Source: Candidatus Scybalocola faecavium (GTDB lineage: Bacteria > Bacillota > Clostridia > Lachnospirales > Lachnospiraceae). From it: a stretch of DNA of 41,210 nt. The notes under the pieces are model-generated. The model did not search any database. It was not told the DNA's origin and saw nothing but the letters and a program-made list of their open reading frames with translations. Numbering within the stretch: position 1 is the stretch's first letter; each line of letters starts with the position of its first letter. This document shows, piece after piece, positions 8,595-16,991 of this stretch. The stretch spans positions 1-41,210 of the forward strand of contig DVFP01000017.1 in the NCBI GenBank assembly GCA_018713145.1, read 5' to 3'. The position numbers were made by a program, and so were the translations under genes.

Positions 8595-10649
8595 TTAAAT
8601 AAACAAACTTCCGATCTGGAAAATGATCACCGATGCGACCCATGCCACTACAAGATGGAATCCTGCAGCCAGCCACATACTTTTCCATGATCCGGTTTCC
8701 TTTTTGACTGTTGCCAAAGTAGCTGTACATGGTATGTACAGCAGACAAAATACCATCAGGCAAAAGGCATTTAAGGAACCAAATCCCATGGAACCAAGGG
8801 TAGCCGCCAAAGCGCTGGTGCCGGTTATGGAATTAATATTGGTAATCCCAAATAAAACACTGCAGCTGGAAACTACCACTTCCTTTGCAGCAATACCGGC
8901 AATAAGCGCTACGGCAATCTGCCAATAGCCAAGTCCGGCAGGCGCCAGCAGAGGAGATACCCAGTGGCCGATATAGGCTGCAAAGCTGTCTGACATATCG
9001 GTAACCATGCCTGTGGGGCCAAAGTTTAAGATGACCCATAAAATAATGGATGCGATGAAAATCGTTGTTCCGGCCTTTTGCAAGTAGCCTTTCACTTTTT
9101 CCCACACATAAATAGCTATGGTGTAAGCATTAGGTGTTTTGTATTCCGGCAGTTCAATAAGCAGGCAATGATGCGCGGACTTTTTATCCGTCTTTCCAAT
9201 GATCAAAGAAATAACAATAGCCACTACAAGACCGATAACATACATGGAAAAGGCCACTAATGTAGGACATTGCGGGAAAAACATCTTTGAAAACAAAACG
9301 TAAATAGGAAGTCTTGCGCTGCAGGACATAAAAGGCGTCACAAAGATCGTCCGCTTACGATCATGCATATCCTCCAGAGTCCTGGCAGACATAACCGCAG
9401 GCACGGTGCATCCAAAGCCTAAAAGCATAGGGATAAATGCCCGGCCGGACAGTCCCATTTTCCCCATAAGGCCGTCCATTACATAGGCCACTCTGGACAT
9501 ATAACCGCTGTCCTCCAAAATGGCCAAAGCCAAAAACAGGATAAAAATGTTGGGGAGGAAAGTAAGGATACCGCCTACACCGGCAATGATTCCATCCACG
9601 ATCAACGACTGGACTACCGGAGAGGCGTTGATGCTTTCCAGCAAATAGGAAACCCCGGAGGAAAAGTAATCCAGCAGTATCTCAAACCCTCCGGCAATAG
9701 CATCGCCTAAGGTAAAGGTCAATAAAAACACAATGGCCATGATTCCTAAAAAGATAGGCATCCCCCAGATCCGATGGGTCAGTACCCGGTCGATTTTATC
9801 TGTAGCCGCAGCCTTCGTTTCCTTATTGACAAGGACCTCGTCAATGATCTCCTCTATAAAATCATACTTTTGGTTAATGATCTCTTTTTCATAATTCTTA
9901 TCCACAATGTCCTTATACTCAATGGGATATTTCTCCATAATATCCTTATCATGTTCCAGATATTTAATGGCATGCCACCGATGGTTGGACATATCCGGAT
10001 ATTTTTCTTTTAAACGGTCTTTCACCGCGTCAATCTTATCTTCAATCTCATCACTGTACACCATGGCAAATTCCTTATGATGGTCATGGCGGTGAGTGCT
10101 TGGTTTTGTATTATAGTGGTGATGCTCAATAGTATCCACACCCTGGCCAGCATGATGGGCCACAGCATGCATGAGGATTTCAAGTCCCGTCTTTTTCCGG
10201 GCGGATACAGGCACCACAGGGATACCCAGCATTTCCGGAAGCCGGTGAGTATCAATCTCCATCCCCCGCTCACTGACAATATCCATCATATTTAAAGCCA
10301 GCACCACCGGTTTGCCCAGCTCAATAAGCTGAAGGGTCAGATAAAGATTTCTCTCCAGATTAGAAGCATCTGCCACATCCACAATAACATCCACATCGTC
10401 AGAAAGGATATACTGGCGGGACAAAATTTCTTCCATAGAATAACAGGTCAGACTGTAGATTCCCGGAAGGTCCACCAGCTTATAGTTATGGTTGTGGAAG
10501 CGCATCGCTCCTTCTTTCTTTTCAACAGTAACGCCGGGCCAGTTGGCAACCTTCAGCCGGGCTCCGGTATAAGCATTAAACAAAGTCGTTTTTCCACAGT
10601 TGGGATTTCCGATAAATCCTACATTAATTGTATCTTTTTCTGATGTCAT
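8595..10649 (-). CDS. feoB: Ferrous iron transporter FeoB
   Basis: FeoB is the GTPase-gated Fe(II) importer of the cytoplasmic membrane. The 684-residue protein has an N-terminal G domain with G1 'GNPNCGKT' (14-21), G3 'DLPG' (60-63), G4 'NMMD' (120-123) and G5 'SARKK' (149-153). A spacer/helical region follows, then the membrane domain with the FeoB signature 'GFGCTVPAVMSARTLED' and the second gate region 'AGIAAKEVVVSSCSVLFG'. Between the G domain and the membrane region is a His-rich stretch (161-191, ten His in 31 residues), discussed as a finding. Its start overlaps the feoA stop in ATGA. Regulation by iron is indicated by the Fur box upstream of feoA. A strong terminator follows. Confidence 0.97.
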   Translation of the reverse strand: MTSEKDTINVGFIGNPNCGKTTLFNAYTGARLKVANWPGVTVEKKEGAMRFHNHNYKLVDLPGIYSLTCYSMEEILSRQYILSDDVDVIVDVADASNLERNLYLTLQLIELGKPVVLALNMMDIVSERGMEIDTHRLPEMLGIPVVPVSARKKTGLEILMHAVAHHAGQGVDTIEHHHYNTKPSTHRHDHHKEFAMVYSDEIEDKIDAVKDRLKEKYPDMSNHRWHAIKYLEHDKDIMEKYPIEYKDIVDKNYEKEIINQKYDFIEEIIDEVLVNKETKAAATDKIDRVLTHRIWGMPIFLGIMAIVFLLTFTLGDAIAGGFEILLDYFSSGVSYLLESINASPVVQSLIVDGIIAGVGGILTFLPNIFILFLALAILEDSGYMSRVAYVMDGLMGKMGLSGRAFIPMLLGFGCTVPAVMSARTLEDMHDRKRTIFVTPFMSCSARLPIYVLFSKMFFPQCPTLVAFSMYVIGLVVAIVISLIIGKTDKKSAHHCLLIELPEYKTPNAYTIAIYVWEKVKGYLQKAGTTIFIASIILWVILNFGPTGMVTDMSDSFAAYIGHWVSPLLAPAGLGYWQIAVALIAGIAAKEVVVSSCSVLFGITNINSITGTSALAATLGSMGFGSLNAFCLMVFCLLYIPCTATLATVKKETGSWKSMWLAAGFHLVVAWVASVIIFQIGSLFI

Positions 10650-10876
10650 TGCTTAACCCCTCCATCCACAGTGATCCCCTGGGCGATCTGGCGGCCTACC
10701 GCCAGGCGGGTGCCCCGTACATTAAAGATTGATGTTCCATTGCGTTTTCGGTTAAGCAGTTCTATATTTGTGCCTTCAATCAGTCCAAGGGCTTCCAGGC
10801 GCCGCTCTGTATTCTCTTCCAGATCCAGCCCGATCACCTGGTATGTACTTCCTACGTTTCCATCTGCAAGTGTCAT
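10646..10876 (-). CDS. feoA: Ferrous iron transport protein FeoA
   Basis: This 76-residue protein is a stand-alone SH3-like FeoA domain that assists FeoB in Fe(II) uptake. The family pattern is clear: 'LGLIEGTNIELLNRKRNGTS' and then 'NVRGTRLAVGRQIAQGI'. It starts 9 bases after GGAG and overlaps feoB by four bases (ATGA), so the two are translationally coupled. It is the first gene of the operon and is preceded by a consensus promoter and a perfect Fur box. Confidence 0.95.
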   Translation of the reverse strand: MTLADGNVGSTYQVIGLDLEENTERRLEALGLIEGTNIELLNRKRNGTSIFNVRGTRLAVGRQIAQGITVDGGVKQ

Positions 10877-10906
10877 ATGATGCCGCTCCTTTACTCTGTC
10901 TCTTTT

Positions 10907-10921
10907 TGATAATAATTATCA
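10907..10921. promoter_or_regulatory. Fur box of feoAB (perfect 7-1-7 palindrome)
   Basis: TGATAATAATTATCA matches the Bacillus subtilis Fur consensus (TGATAAT-N-ATTATCA) at every position and is fully symmetrical. It lies about 6-20 bases downstream of the predicted transcription start, where bound Fur would block transcription when iron is plentiful. Confidence 0.9.
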
Positions 10922-10933
10922 TTTGCCAATATC

Positions 10934-10962
10934 ATAGTACACTTGTTGATAAAAAATGTCAA
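10934..10962 (-). promoter_or_regulatory. feoAB promoter
   Basis: On the minus strand a perfect -35 TTGACA (10962-10957) is separated by 17 bases from TACTAT (10939-10934). The start point would be near 10927, just before the Fur box. Confidence 0.85.
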
Positions 10963-10968
10963 TACAAA

Positions 10969-11029
10969 GTAACAGTTCACGACGGCGGAAAAAAGCCGGA
11001 CAAGGAGATACGCCGTCATGAAGTATTGC
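10969..11029. repeat. Imperfect inverted repeat sharing the GTAACAGTTCA 11-mer with 40553-40580
   Basis: Two 19-base arms (10969-10987 and 11011-11029) pair with four mismatches. The core GACGGCG/CGCCGTC is perfect. The outer end GTAACAGTTCA is identical to the arm of the perfect palindrome near 40560. It lies immediately upstream of the feoA promoter and may be a dispersed intergenic repeat. Confidence 0.55.
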
Positions 11030-11039
11030 AATATAATAA

Positions 11040-11152
11040 AACAGCAAAGCCAGAGGAACGGCTGGGTTAATGCCTGCGGCCTGCCCCGGGCCTTAAAGGC
11101 CTTTTGGACGTTTTATATTTTGATGGGGCGGCCGCCCTCTGACTTTGCTGTT
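11040..11152. repeat. Large nested hairpin element; terminator of the ABC operon or structured RNA/repeat
   Basis: An outer 17-bp stem with one mismatch (11040-11056 with 11136-11152) encloses a second GC-rich stem (11076-11087 with about 11126-11136, one bulge). At the centre is a GGCC-TTAAA-GGCC hairpin near 11090-11102. On the minus strand the outer stem is followed by TTTTATTAT, so it could end transcription of the ABC genes. It is far larger and more elaborate than the other terminators here, so a small RNA or miniature mobile element is also possible. Confidence 0.55.
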
Positions 11153-11203
11153 ATTTACTAGATATGACTATAGCATATGCAGGAAAAGATTTCAACCTAA
11201 AGT

Positions 11204-12805
11204 TTACCTGAGTTTAAAGGTTTTAGGCGCCATACGGTATACCAGGATCAGTGCGACAATGATATACAGGATGCAAAAAACTGTCATAGCAGTTCCAAAG
11301 ATCAGCGTCGGTGCCCGTCTGGAAATAGCCATATAGCATACAATATAAGTGATTCCGTTTGCAATGCCGTAGGCGGCGTTGCGGCTCTCCAGCTGGATAT
11401 TATAAGGCTGGAGCAGATAATACAGTACCATGTAATGGACAGAAAAAAAGATGGACATCATTAACAGGGTCACAATAATAAGCACATAATTTACCCAAGC
11501 GTCACAGCCGCCGGTCATGGCCAGCAAAAGGGCCAGCTCTGTTCCGATAAAAGCTGCCGGAATCAGGCTGATCAGTGTCAGAGACTTTAACCGCTCCACA
11601 AACAGAGACAAGATCACCTTAGGCTGACGGTAAAAACGGTAGGAAAGCATACTGTGGTCACAATTCATAAACATGGCCTGGGTTATACTCCGCCCCGGGT
11701 GGATCAAATACATAATAAACAGGAAAAATGGCAGCATATTTAAAACCATTTCATTGGTTGCTGTATAAAAATCCTGATTTAATCTAACCGCCACAGCTAT
11801 GGCGGCAAACAGGATTACTGAAACAACACAAATTCTTTTGGCCGGCTTTATAAGAAGCTTTCTATGGCGGGCAAAAAACAAGGCATTAAAATACCCATAG
11901 CCCTTTTTCCCGGACTTTATATTGCCCTGGGTATATTCGATCCGTTTTAAAGTCTGAGATTGGACGAGCTGATTTTGGCTGGTTGCCTGGGACGAAAAGG
12001 CCGGGGCCTTCTTTAATATCTCCCGACACATCCTTGTGTAATCCCTGCATCGAAGAATATACACCAGGGACGGCACGGCAAGGATAAACAGGATTCCTAA
12101 AATGATCCCATACGCTGCTGTAGGGATCACAAATCCGGTAAAAGGCAGGCCAAAGCCAAGGCCGCACAGGGCGGCGGCCGCCAGCCATAAAAGCAGGGAC
12201 ATGCGCTTTTCATCATCTGATCTTATTTTCCCCAGCTTTGAATCCTTAACATCATCCCATAAAATAAAGCCGGAAAATACAAGCTTTACAAAAAGTACAT
12301 ACAGGGTCATGGGAATCCCCCACAAAGGACCTAGGCCGACCAGCCAGGCCATCAAAAGATTCACCGGCAGGAAGCCGATAATGACTTTAAGCAGGAAATA
12401 AATATAATTAGATACTGTATATAGCCTGGCGTCCATGCCCATCAGGATTATGGCATAATATTTGTCGTTGGTGGGATCAAAAAGCTGGGTGTTAAAAAAA
12501 CCGCCCACCAGGGTGAGAAAGAAAAAGGCATTTAAAAAGCTTTGAGCCTCTCTCCCCTCATGTATGCTTATCACCAGCCCGAAAACGACCAGGAGATAGA
12601 CTGCCTTCCATAAAAATGTATTCACAAATTCTGTAAGACCGGCCACAATGTTGGCCAGACACTTTAACCCCCGGCTTTTATAAGCAGTGGACGGAAGCAG
12701 ACGTTTGATCAGAGGAAGCTGGCGCAGGAAATAAATAAAACCGTTAGCTTTATATGTATTTTTCAGGCGGAAGGAAATGAAAAATGCTCTAATCATCTTC
12801 CCCAC
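11204..12805 (-). CDS. ABC transporter permease (large polytopic membrane subunit)
   Basis: This 533-residue protein is very hydrophobic, with about 11-12 predicted membrane segments in two clusters (about 60-240 and 310-530) separated by a basic cytoplasmic linker (about 245-300). It shows no named motif that fixes the substrate. It is placed as the permease because its start overlaps the preceding ATP-binding gene by 17 bases on the same strand. The architecture, an ABC-2-like permease with one ATPase, resembles poorly characterised Firmicute exporters for peptides, bacteriocins or drugs. The substrate cannot be read from the sequence. The gene ends about 50 bases before a large hairpin that may terminate the unit. 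Confidence 0.75.
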   Translation of the reverse strand: MGKMIRAFFISFRLKNTYKANGFIYFLRQLPLIKRLLPSTAYKSRGLKCLANIVAGLTEFVNTFLWKAVYLLVVFGLVISIHEGREAQSFLNAFFFLTLVGGFFNTQLFDPTNDKYYAIILMGMDARLYTVSNYIYFLLKVIIGFLPVNLLMAWLVGLGPLWGIPMTLYVLFVKLVFSGFILWDDVKDSKLGKIRSDDEKRMSLLLWLAAAALCGLGFGLPFTGFVIPTAAYGIILGILFILAVPSLVYILRCRDYTRMCREILKKAPAFSSQATSQNQLVQSQTLKRIEYTQGNIKSGKKGYGYFNALFFARHRKLLIKPAKRICVVSVILFAAIAVAVRLNQDFYTATNEMVLNMLPFFLFIMYLIHPGRSITQAMFMNCDHSMLSYRFYRQPKVILSLFVERLKSLTLISLIPAAFIGTELALLLAMTGGCDAWVNYVLIIVTLLMMSIFFSVHYMVLYYLLQPYNIQLESRNAAYGIANGITYIVCYMAISRRAPTLIFGTAMTVFCILYIIVALILVYRMAPKTFKLR

Positions 12806-13490
12806 CCCGCAGTGTTTCTATGATCCGGTCTTTAAATTCCTGTTGATTTAAGTGCTCCTTTGGCACCTCCTCCAGTATGCCCTGATTTAAAACCACGATT
12901 TCATCGCACAAGTCCAGGGCCAGCTCCATAATGTGGGTAGAAAAAATAATAATATGATCCTTTTTGATCTGACGGAGCATTTCCTTCATCTCCTCAGCCA
13001 CCACCACATCAAAGGAGGTCAGCGGTTCGTCCAGCAAAAGGACCGCCGGGTTTGCAATAAAATTCACCAACATCTGCATTTTATTTTTCATACCATGGGA
13101 AAAGTCTTTTAAAAGCCGGTCCCGGTCCTCTTCCTCAATGCGCATAAAATCAAAATATTCGTCGATTTTTTCAACGTCCTGGCGGTTGATCTCAAGAAAG
13201 AATTTTAAAAATTCCCTGGCGGTTAAAAATTCCGGCACTACCGGGACAGATAAAACATAACCTATATCCGGCCCGGCTACCGGGCGGCGGCCCTTCTCAT
13301 CTTCGATTTCAAAGGCGCCGCCGTCGGTTTTTATATCTTCATTAAGGCAGTTAAAAAAAGTCGTTTTCCCGGCTCCATTCCTTCCAAGAAGCCCGTATAT
13401 ATTTCCCTGCTTAAAATCAAAGGTAATGTCTTTAAGGACCTCTTTTTTGTCAAAATGCTTTGCCAGGTGTTCTACATGCAGTATCATCAT
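12789..13490 (-). CDS. ABC transporter ATP-binding protein
   Basis: This 233-residue ATPase energises the neighbouring permease. Walker A is 'GRNGAGKT' (36-43). The signature loop is divergent, 'DFSHGMKNKM', in place of LSGGQ, which is common in export ATPases of the CcmA/YadG type. Walker B is 'AVLLLDEPLTSFD' and the switch His lies in 'IIIFSTHIMELA'. Two adjacent ATG codons (13490 and 13487) follow AGGAGG, and either could start translation. The gene begins 31 bases after the flavodiiron gene stop on the same strand, so the three genes may form one transcript. Confidence 0.93.
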   Translation of the reverse strand: MMILHVEHLAKHFDKKEVLKDITFDFKQGNIYGLLGRNGAGKTTFFNCLNEDIKTDGGAFEIEDEKGRRPVAGPDIGYVLSVPVVPEFLTAREFLKFFLEINRQDVEKIDEYFDFMRIEEEDRDRLLKDFSHGMKNKMQMLVNFIANPAVLLLDEPLTSFDVVVAEEMKEMLRQIKKDHIIIFSTHIMELALDLCDEIVVLNQGILEEVPKEHLNQQEFKDRIIETLRGGEDD

Positions 13491-13521
13491 AACTCCTCCT
13501 AAGCAGTCAATGCTTTTATGT

Positions 13522-16056
13522 CTATGCCATCACTTCTTTATATGAACGATGCTCATCTAAAGCCTGGGTCAGCTGGGCCATACGGCTTACATCACCGATC
13601 AGGATCACGCCGCACAGACGGTTATTAAGGAAATACAGTTTTTCATACTGTTTTCTGCCCATATCTTTAAATTCTACGGTTTTATAAACCAGGTTAGGAT
13701 TTTTTCCGTTATCTCCGGCTGCAAATAAAGCGGTGTTCATACCGTGGAAGCTTAATGCAGCAGGCACGTGAGTGTAGGAAATATTGTCTCCGGCAGCATT
13801 AGCACCGGCAATCCGTCCCTGTTCTGAAGCTTCCGGCCAGATGGCATAATTAACATTTTCAAACTGGGCGCAGTCTCCGCAGGCATAAATATCCGGAGCG
13901 CTTGTTTCCATCCGGTCATTAACTACGACCGCACGGTCTGCGGCGATGCCTGTGTCTGCGGCCAGGGCAGTATTAGCCCGGACACCTGCGGAAATGACCA
14001 CGAGCTGAGCCGGGAATACTCTTCCATCTGACAGACGGACACCGGTAACTGTGCCGCTGCCCTCAATCTGGGTGATGGACACGCCGGTATGGATCTGGAT
14101 CCCCTGACCCTCACTGATGGTTTTTAACATCTGTCCTGCCCCATCATCTAACTGACGGCCCATAAGCACAGGCGCAGCCTCCAGGACAGTAACATGACAT
14201 TTGGCTTTCTTAAGCTCCCAGGCGGCTTCAAGACCAAGGACACCACCGCCGATAACTACAGCATCTTTTGCATTTTCCAGGAGACGGGCAGTTTTTACCG
14301 CATCATCAAAATGACGGATCGCTACGACTCCTTCCTGATCCGCGCCCTGGATCGGCGGAATAAAGCACTCGGAACCTGTGGCATAAATAAGTTTTGTATA
14401 TTTTAAACGGCTGTGGTCATCCAGTTCTACTTCTTTTTCTTTTGTATCAATGCGGATCACATTTTTTCCTAAAACCTGATAAATATTATTTTTTTCATAC
14501 CAGTCCGCCTCTTCTACGGCAATCTGTTCCGGACTAAGTTCAGACATAATGGACTTGGTGAGCATCGGACGGTTATATGTGCTGTAAGGCTCATTGGAGA
14601 TCATAAGGACAGATCCGGTCTTGTCCCGTTGGCGGATGGCCTTTGCCGCATTTAATCCTGCCGCGCCATTGCCGATGATCACATAGTAATTCTGGGTATT
14701 ATTGGAAAATTCCACAATTTCCTCATCTACAGGGACAAAATTCTCCTTGCCTACGCCGCAAACAGGACAGATTTCCAGGGAAGAATCGAAGATTTCCCCG
14801 CATACAAGGCACTTAACAAGAGAGCGCGCGCCCTTCTTTCCTGTTTTTTTCGTATTTTCTTTATTTTGCAGCAAACATCCGAAATTATAGCCAAAATCAT
14901 AAGCGTCGATAAGATTTGCCTCTCCCGGCTTAAACCGAACCCGAAGCCCGTCTACGGTTTTCATGCGCAGCTGTTTTAATCTTTGGGTCAGATGTTCTAC
15001 AGCTTCTCCGCTCCATCCATAGCTTCCAAAGGCTCCGGCCAGCTTGCCGCCATGGGTTACAGGATACATCTGAGTTGTCAGATCCCAGATCGGCTTTAAC
15101 GCTTCTCCAAGAATTGTCGGGCTTCCCAGAAGGATTCCATCTGCTGCTGCCAGCTCGCCTGCGACCATGGAGGCATCCGTCTCTACCAGGTCGTAAGTCT
15201 TTACCTGAATATCTCCGCTGTCTTTAATGCCCTCAGTGATTTTTTCACACAGCATTTTTGTAAAACCATAAGCACTGACATAAGGAATGACTACTGTTTT
15301 TTTCTCCGGTTTTGGAACAGGACGGCACCATTCCTCATAAGTATCCATTATAAAATCCAAACGGGCGTCAAGTACCGGACCGTGTCCTGGACAGATCATC
15401 GTTACATCCATCTGGCGTACCCGGTCCAGGGCCTTTTTCATGTAAGACTTAAATGGGCCGATAATATTATCAAAATAGTATTTTGTTGCCCGCATATAGC
15501 CTTCCTGATCTGTCACTTTGCTCACAAGCACATCATCAAAAGCGTAATGAGAGCCAAAAGAGTCACATGTAACAAGAATCTGCTCCTCTTCAATATAAGT
15601 GTACATTGTATCCGGCCAGTGAAGATTAGGCACCACTAAAAACCGCAGGGTTTTATCTCCGATCTTTATGGTTTCGTTATCCTTTACAGTGATTACTGTA
15701 AAATCCCCATTCACGATTTCTTTTAAAAATCCGGCAGCGCAGCCTGTGGCAATGATCTTAAGTCCGGGATTCAGTTTTAAGAGCCGCTCAATGCTTCCGG
15801 CATGATCCGGTTCCGTATGATCCACGACTAAATAGTCGATCTTGTCTGTATCTGTGATCTGGCTGACTTTTTCAATAAATTCATCAAAAAATTTCTCTTT
15901 GGCTGTTTCAAACAGGATTGTCTTATCTCCTGCCTTAAGGATATAAGAGTTATAGGTTGTACCAAACTCTGTATACATGATAATATCAAAGACCCGAAGA
16001 TCATGGTCAATGATCCCTGTCCAGTAAAAGTCATTTCTTAATTGTAATGATTTCAT
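13522..16056 (-). CDS. Multidomain flavodiiron protein: diiron-flavodoxin core + short-spaced rubredoxin + NADH:rubredoxin reductase
   Basis: This 844-residue fusion is a self-contained NADH:O2 (and probably NO) reductase. The metallo-beta-lactamase-like diiron domain (1-245) keeps all ligands: H80-X-E82-X-D84-H85, H146, D165 and H225. A flavodoxin domain (about 252-395) binds FMN. A rubredoxin module has C-X2-C pairs ('CLVCG' and 'CPVCG') only ten residues apart, instead of about 29, i.e. 'short-spaced'. The C-terminal reductase has FAD 'GNGAAG' and NAD 'GGGVLG' loops and 'DIYACGDCAQ'. The same architecture was described in Clostridioides difficile as an NADH:oxygen oxidoreductase. An in-frame TTG lies two codons upstream, but AGGAAGG is 8 bases from the ATG at 16056. 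It has its own promoter. Confidence 0.95.
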   Translation of the reverse strand: MKSLQLRNDFYWTGIIDHDLRVFDIIMYTEFGTTYNSYILKAGDKTILFETAKEKFFDEFIEKVSQITDTDKIDYLVVDHTEPDHAGSIERLLKLNPGLKIIATGCAAGFLKEIVNGDFTVITVKDNETIKIGDKTLRFLVVPNLHWPDTMYTYIEEEQILVTCDSFGSHYAFDDVLVSKVTDQEGYMRATKYYFDNIIGPFKSYMKKALDRVRQMDVTMICPGHGPVLDARLDFIMDTYEEWCRPVPKPEKKTVVIPYVSAYGFTKMLCEKITEGIKDSGDIQVKTYDLVETDASMVAGELAAADGILLGSPTILGEALKPIWDLTTQMYPVTHGGKLAGAFGSYGWSGEAVEHLTQRLKQLRMKTVDGLRVRFKPGEANLIDAYDFGYNFGCLLQNKENTKKTGKKGARSLVKCLVCGEIFDSSLEICPVCGVGKENFVPVDEEIVEFSNNTQNYYVIIGNGAAGLNAAKAIRQRDKTGSVLMISNEPYSTYNRPMLTKSIMSELSPEQIAVEEADWYEKNNIYQVLGKNVIRIDTKEKEVELDDHSRLKYTKLIYATGSECFIPPIQGADQEGVVAIRHFDDAVKTARLLENAKDAVVIGGGVLGLEAAWELKKAKCHVTVLEAAPVLMGRQLDDGAGQMLKTISEGQGIQIHTGVSITQIEGSGTVTGVRLSDGRVFPAQLVVISAGVRANTALAADTGIAADRAVVVNDRMETSAPDIYACGDCAQFENVNYAIWPEASEQGRIAGANAAGDNISYTHVPAALSFHGMNTALFAAGDNGKNPNLVYKTVEFKDMGRKQYEKLYFLNNRLCGVILIGDVSRMAQLTQALDEHRSYKEVMA

Positions 16057-16125
16057 AACCAATACCTTCCTTTCATTATTATTTATGCCATATTTTGGGG
16101 CATAAGGGTCTCCCCTTTTATGTAC

Positions 16126-16154
16126 ACTATATATGATTTACCCGGGGATTACAA
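16126..16154 (-). promoter_or_regulatory. Promoter of the flavodiiron gene
   Basis: On the minus strand TTGTAA (16154-16149) and TATAGT (16131-16126) are 17 bases apart. The leader of about 60 bases can form two small hairpins: AAGGG-GAGA-CCCTT with a GNRA loop, and TTATGCC/GGCATAA (about 16083-16105) just before the ribosome binding site. The rest of the 311-base divergent interval (about 16160-16295) shows nothing recognisable. Confidence 0.65.
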
Positions 16155-16300
16155 TCTTTTTCGTACAAAAAAATAATGACGCTGAAAATTGCATCAAGTG
16201 ATCTTCCTTTTCCAAGTCTGTTCTTGGATTTGTCAGGCGCTGTACAGTCCCCCAACGGTATCGGAGCCCCTAAAACACCTTAATATATTTCCATACAAAA

Positions 16301-16328
16301 TTGATTTTTCTGATATTTTTGCTATAAT
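16301..16328 (+). promoter_or_regulatory. Promoter of the small membrane protein gene
   Basis: TTGATT (16301-16306), a 16-base spacer and a perfect TATAAT (16323-16328) lie about 40 bases before the start codon. Confidence 0.7.
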
Positions 16329-16367
16329 TAAAGTATAAATAACGTTTTTTGTATGGGAGGCGGTACT

Positions 16368-16904
16368 ATGAAAAAGATGAGTATCCAGTTTTGTATCAGT
16401 GCGCTGCTGGATCTTTTGGCTGTCAATATTTTGATTTTTCTGTCAGTCATGGATTATAATGGTGTGGCTGTCCTGATTCCTCTGATCGTAGCCTTTTTCA
16501 TCATGAGAAGCTATATGATCTATGTGTTTCAACTGGACGAAGATGTCACCCCCGGATATGCCATCAGCCTTGGATCTTTTGTATTTGCAGTAAGCAGTCT
16601 GATCCAGGCCACGATCATCTTCTACGCAACCAGGGATCTTCACAGCTCTATTTTATTTGCCTTTTGCCTGTTTTTCAGTGAAACTTATCCGCTGCTGGAA
16701 AAGATCTATGTGGGAAGAAAGTACAGTATTTCCCAGATCTGGGCTCATGGTATTTATATTTTCCATGTAATCGTTATCGTATGCATTATTGTAGCTATGA
16801 TCGTTTTTCAGTCCAATTACCTGGAGCTGTATCTGCTGCTGGCAGCCATCTCCTGTATTATTGACTTTATCCTGATCAGCCTGCCTTCAGCAAAAGATAA
16901 TTAA
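16368..16904 (+). CDS. Small integral membrane protein of unknown function
   Basis: I do not recognise this 178-residue protein. It is largely hydrophobic, with about six membrane segments: 'ISALLDLLAVNILIFLSV', 'VLIPLIVAFFIM', 'SLGSFVFAVSSLIQATIIFY', 'SILFAFCLFFSE', 'FHVIVIVCIIVAMIVF' and 'LYLLLAAISCIIDFILI'. No motif or metal ligand stands out. An in-frame ATG five codons upstream overlaps the GGGAGG sequence. That sequence is better read as the ribosome binding site of the ATG at 16368, seven bases away. It has its own promoter and a shared terminator with the convergent pta gene, so it is monocistronic. Confidence 0.75.
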   Translation: MKKMSIQFCISALLDLLAVNILIFLSVMDYNGVAVLIPLIVAFFIMRSYMIYVFQLDEDVTPGYAISLGSFVFAVSSLIQATIIFYATRDLHSSILFAFCLFFSETYPLLEKIYVGRKYSISQIWAHGIYIFHVIVIVCIIVAMIVFQSNYLELYLLLAAISCIIDFILISLPSAKDN

Positions 16905-16905
16905 T

Positions 16906-16950
16906 AAAAAACTCTATGTCAGGAAAGATCTCACTGACATAGAGTTTTTT
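16906..16950. terminator. Bidirectional terminator between the membrane protein gene and pta
   Basis: A perfect 17-bp inverted repeat (16906-16922 and 16934-16950) has AAAAAA on one side and TTTTTT on the other, so it works for both convergent genes. Confidence 0.9.
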
Positions 16951-16991
16951 GTTGGCAAAAATATATTTAAGATGTTAAAAAATATGCTCTT

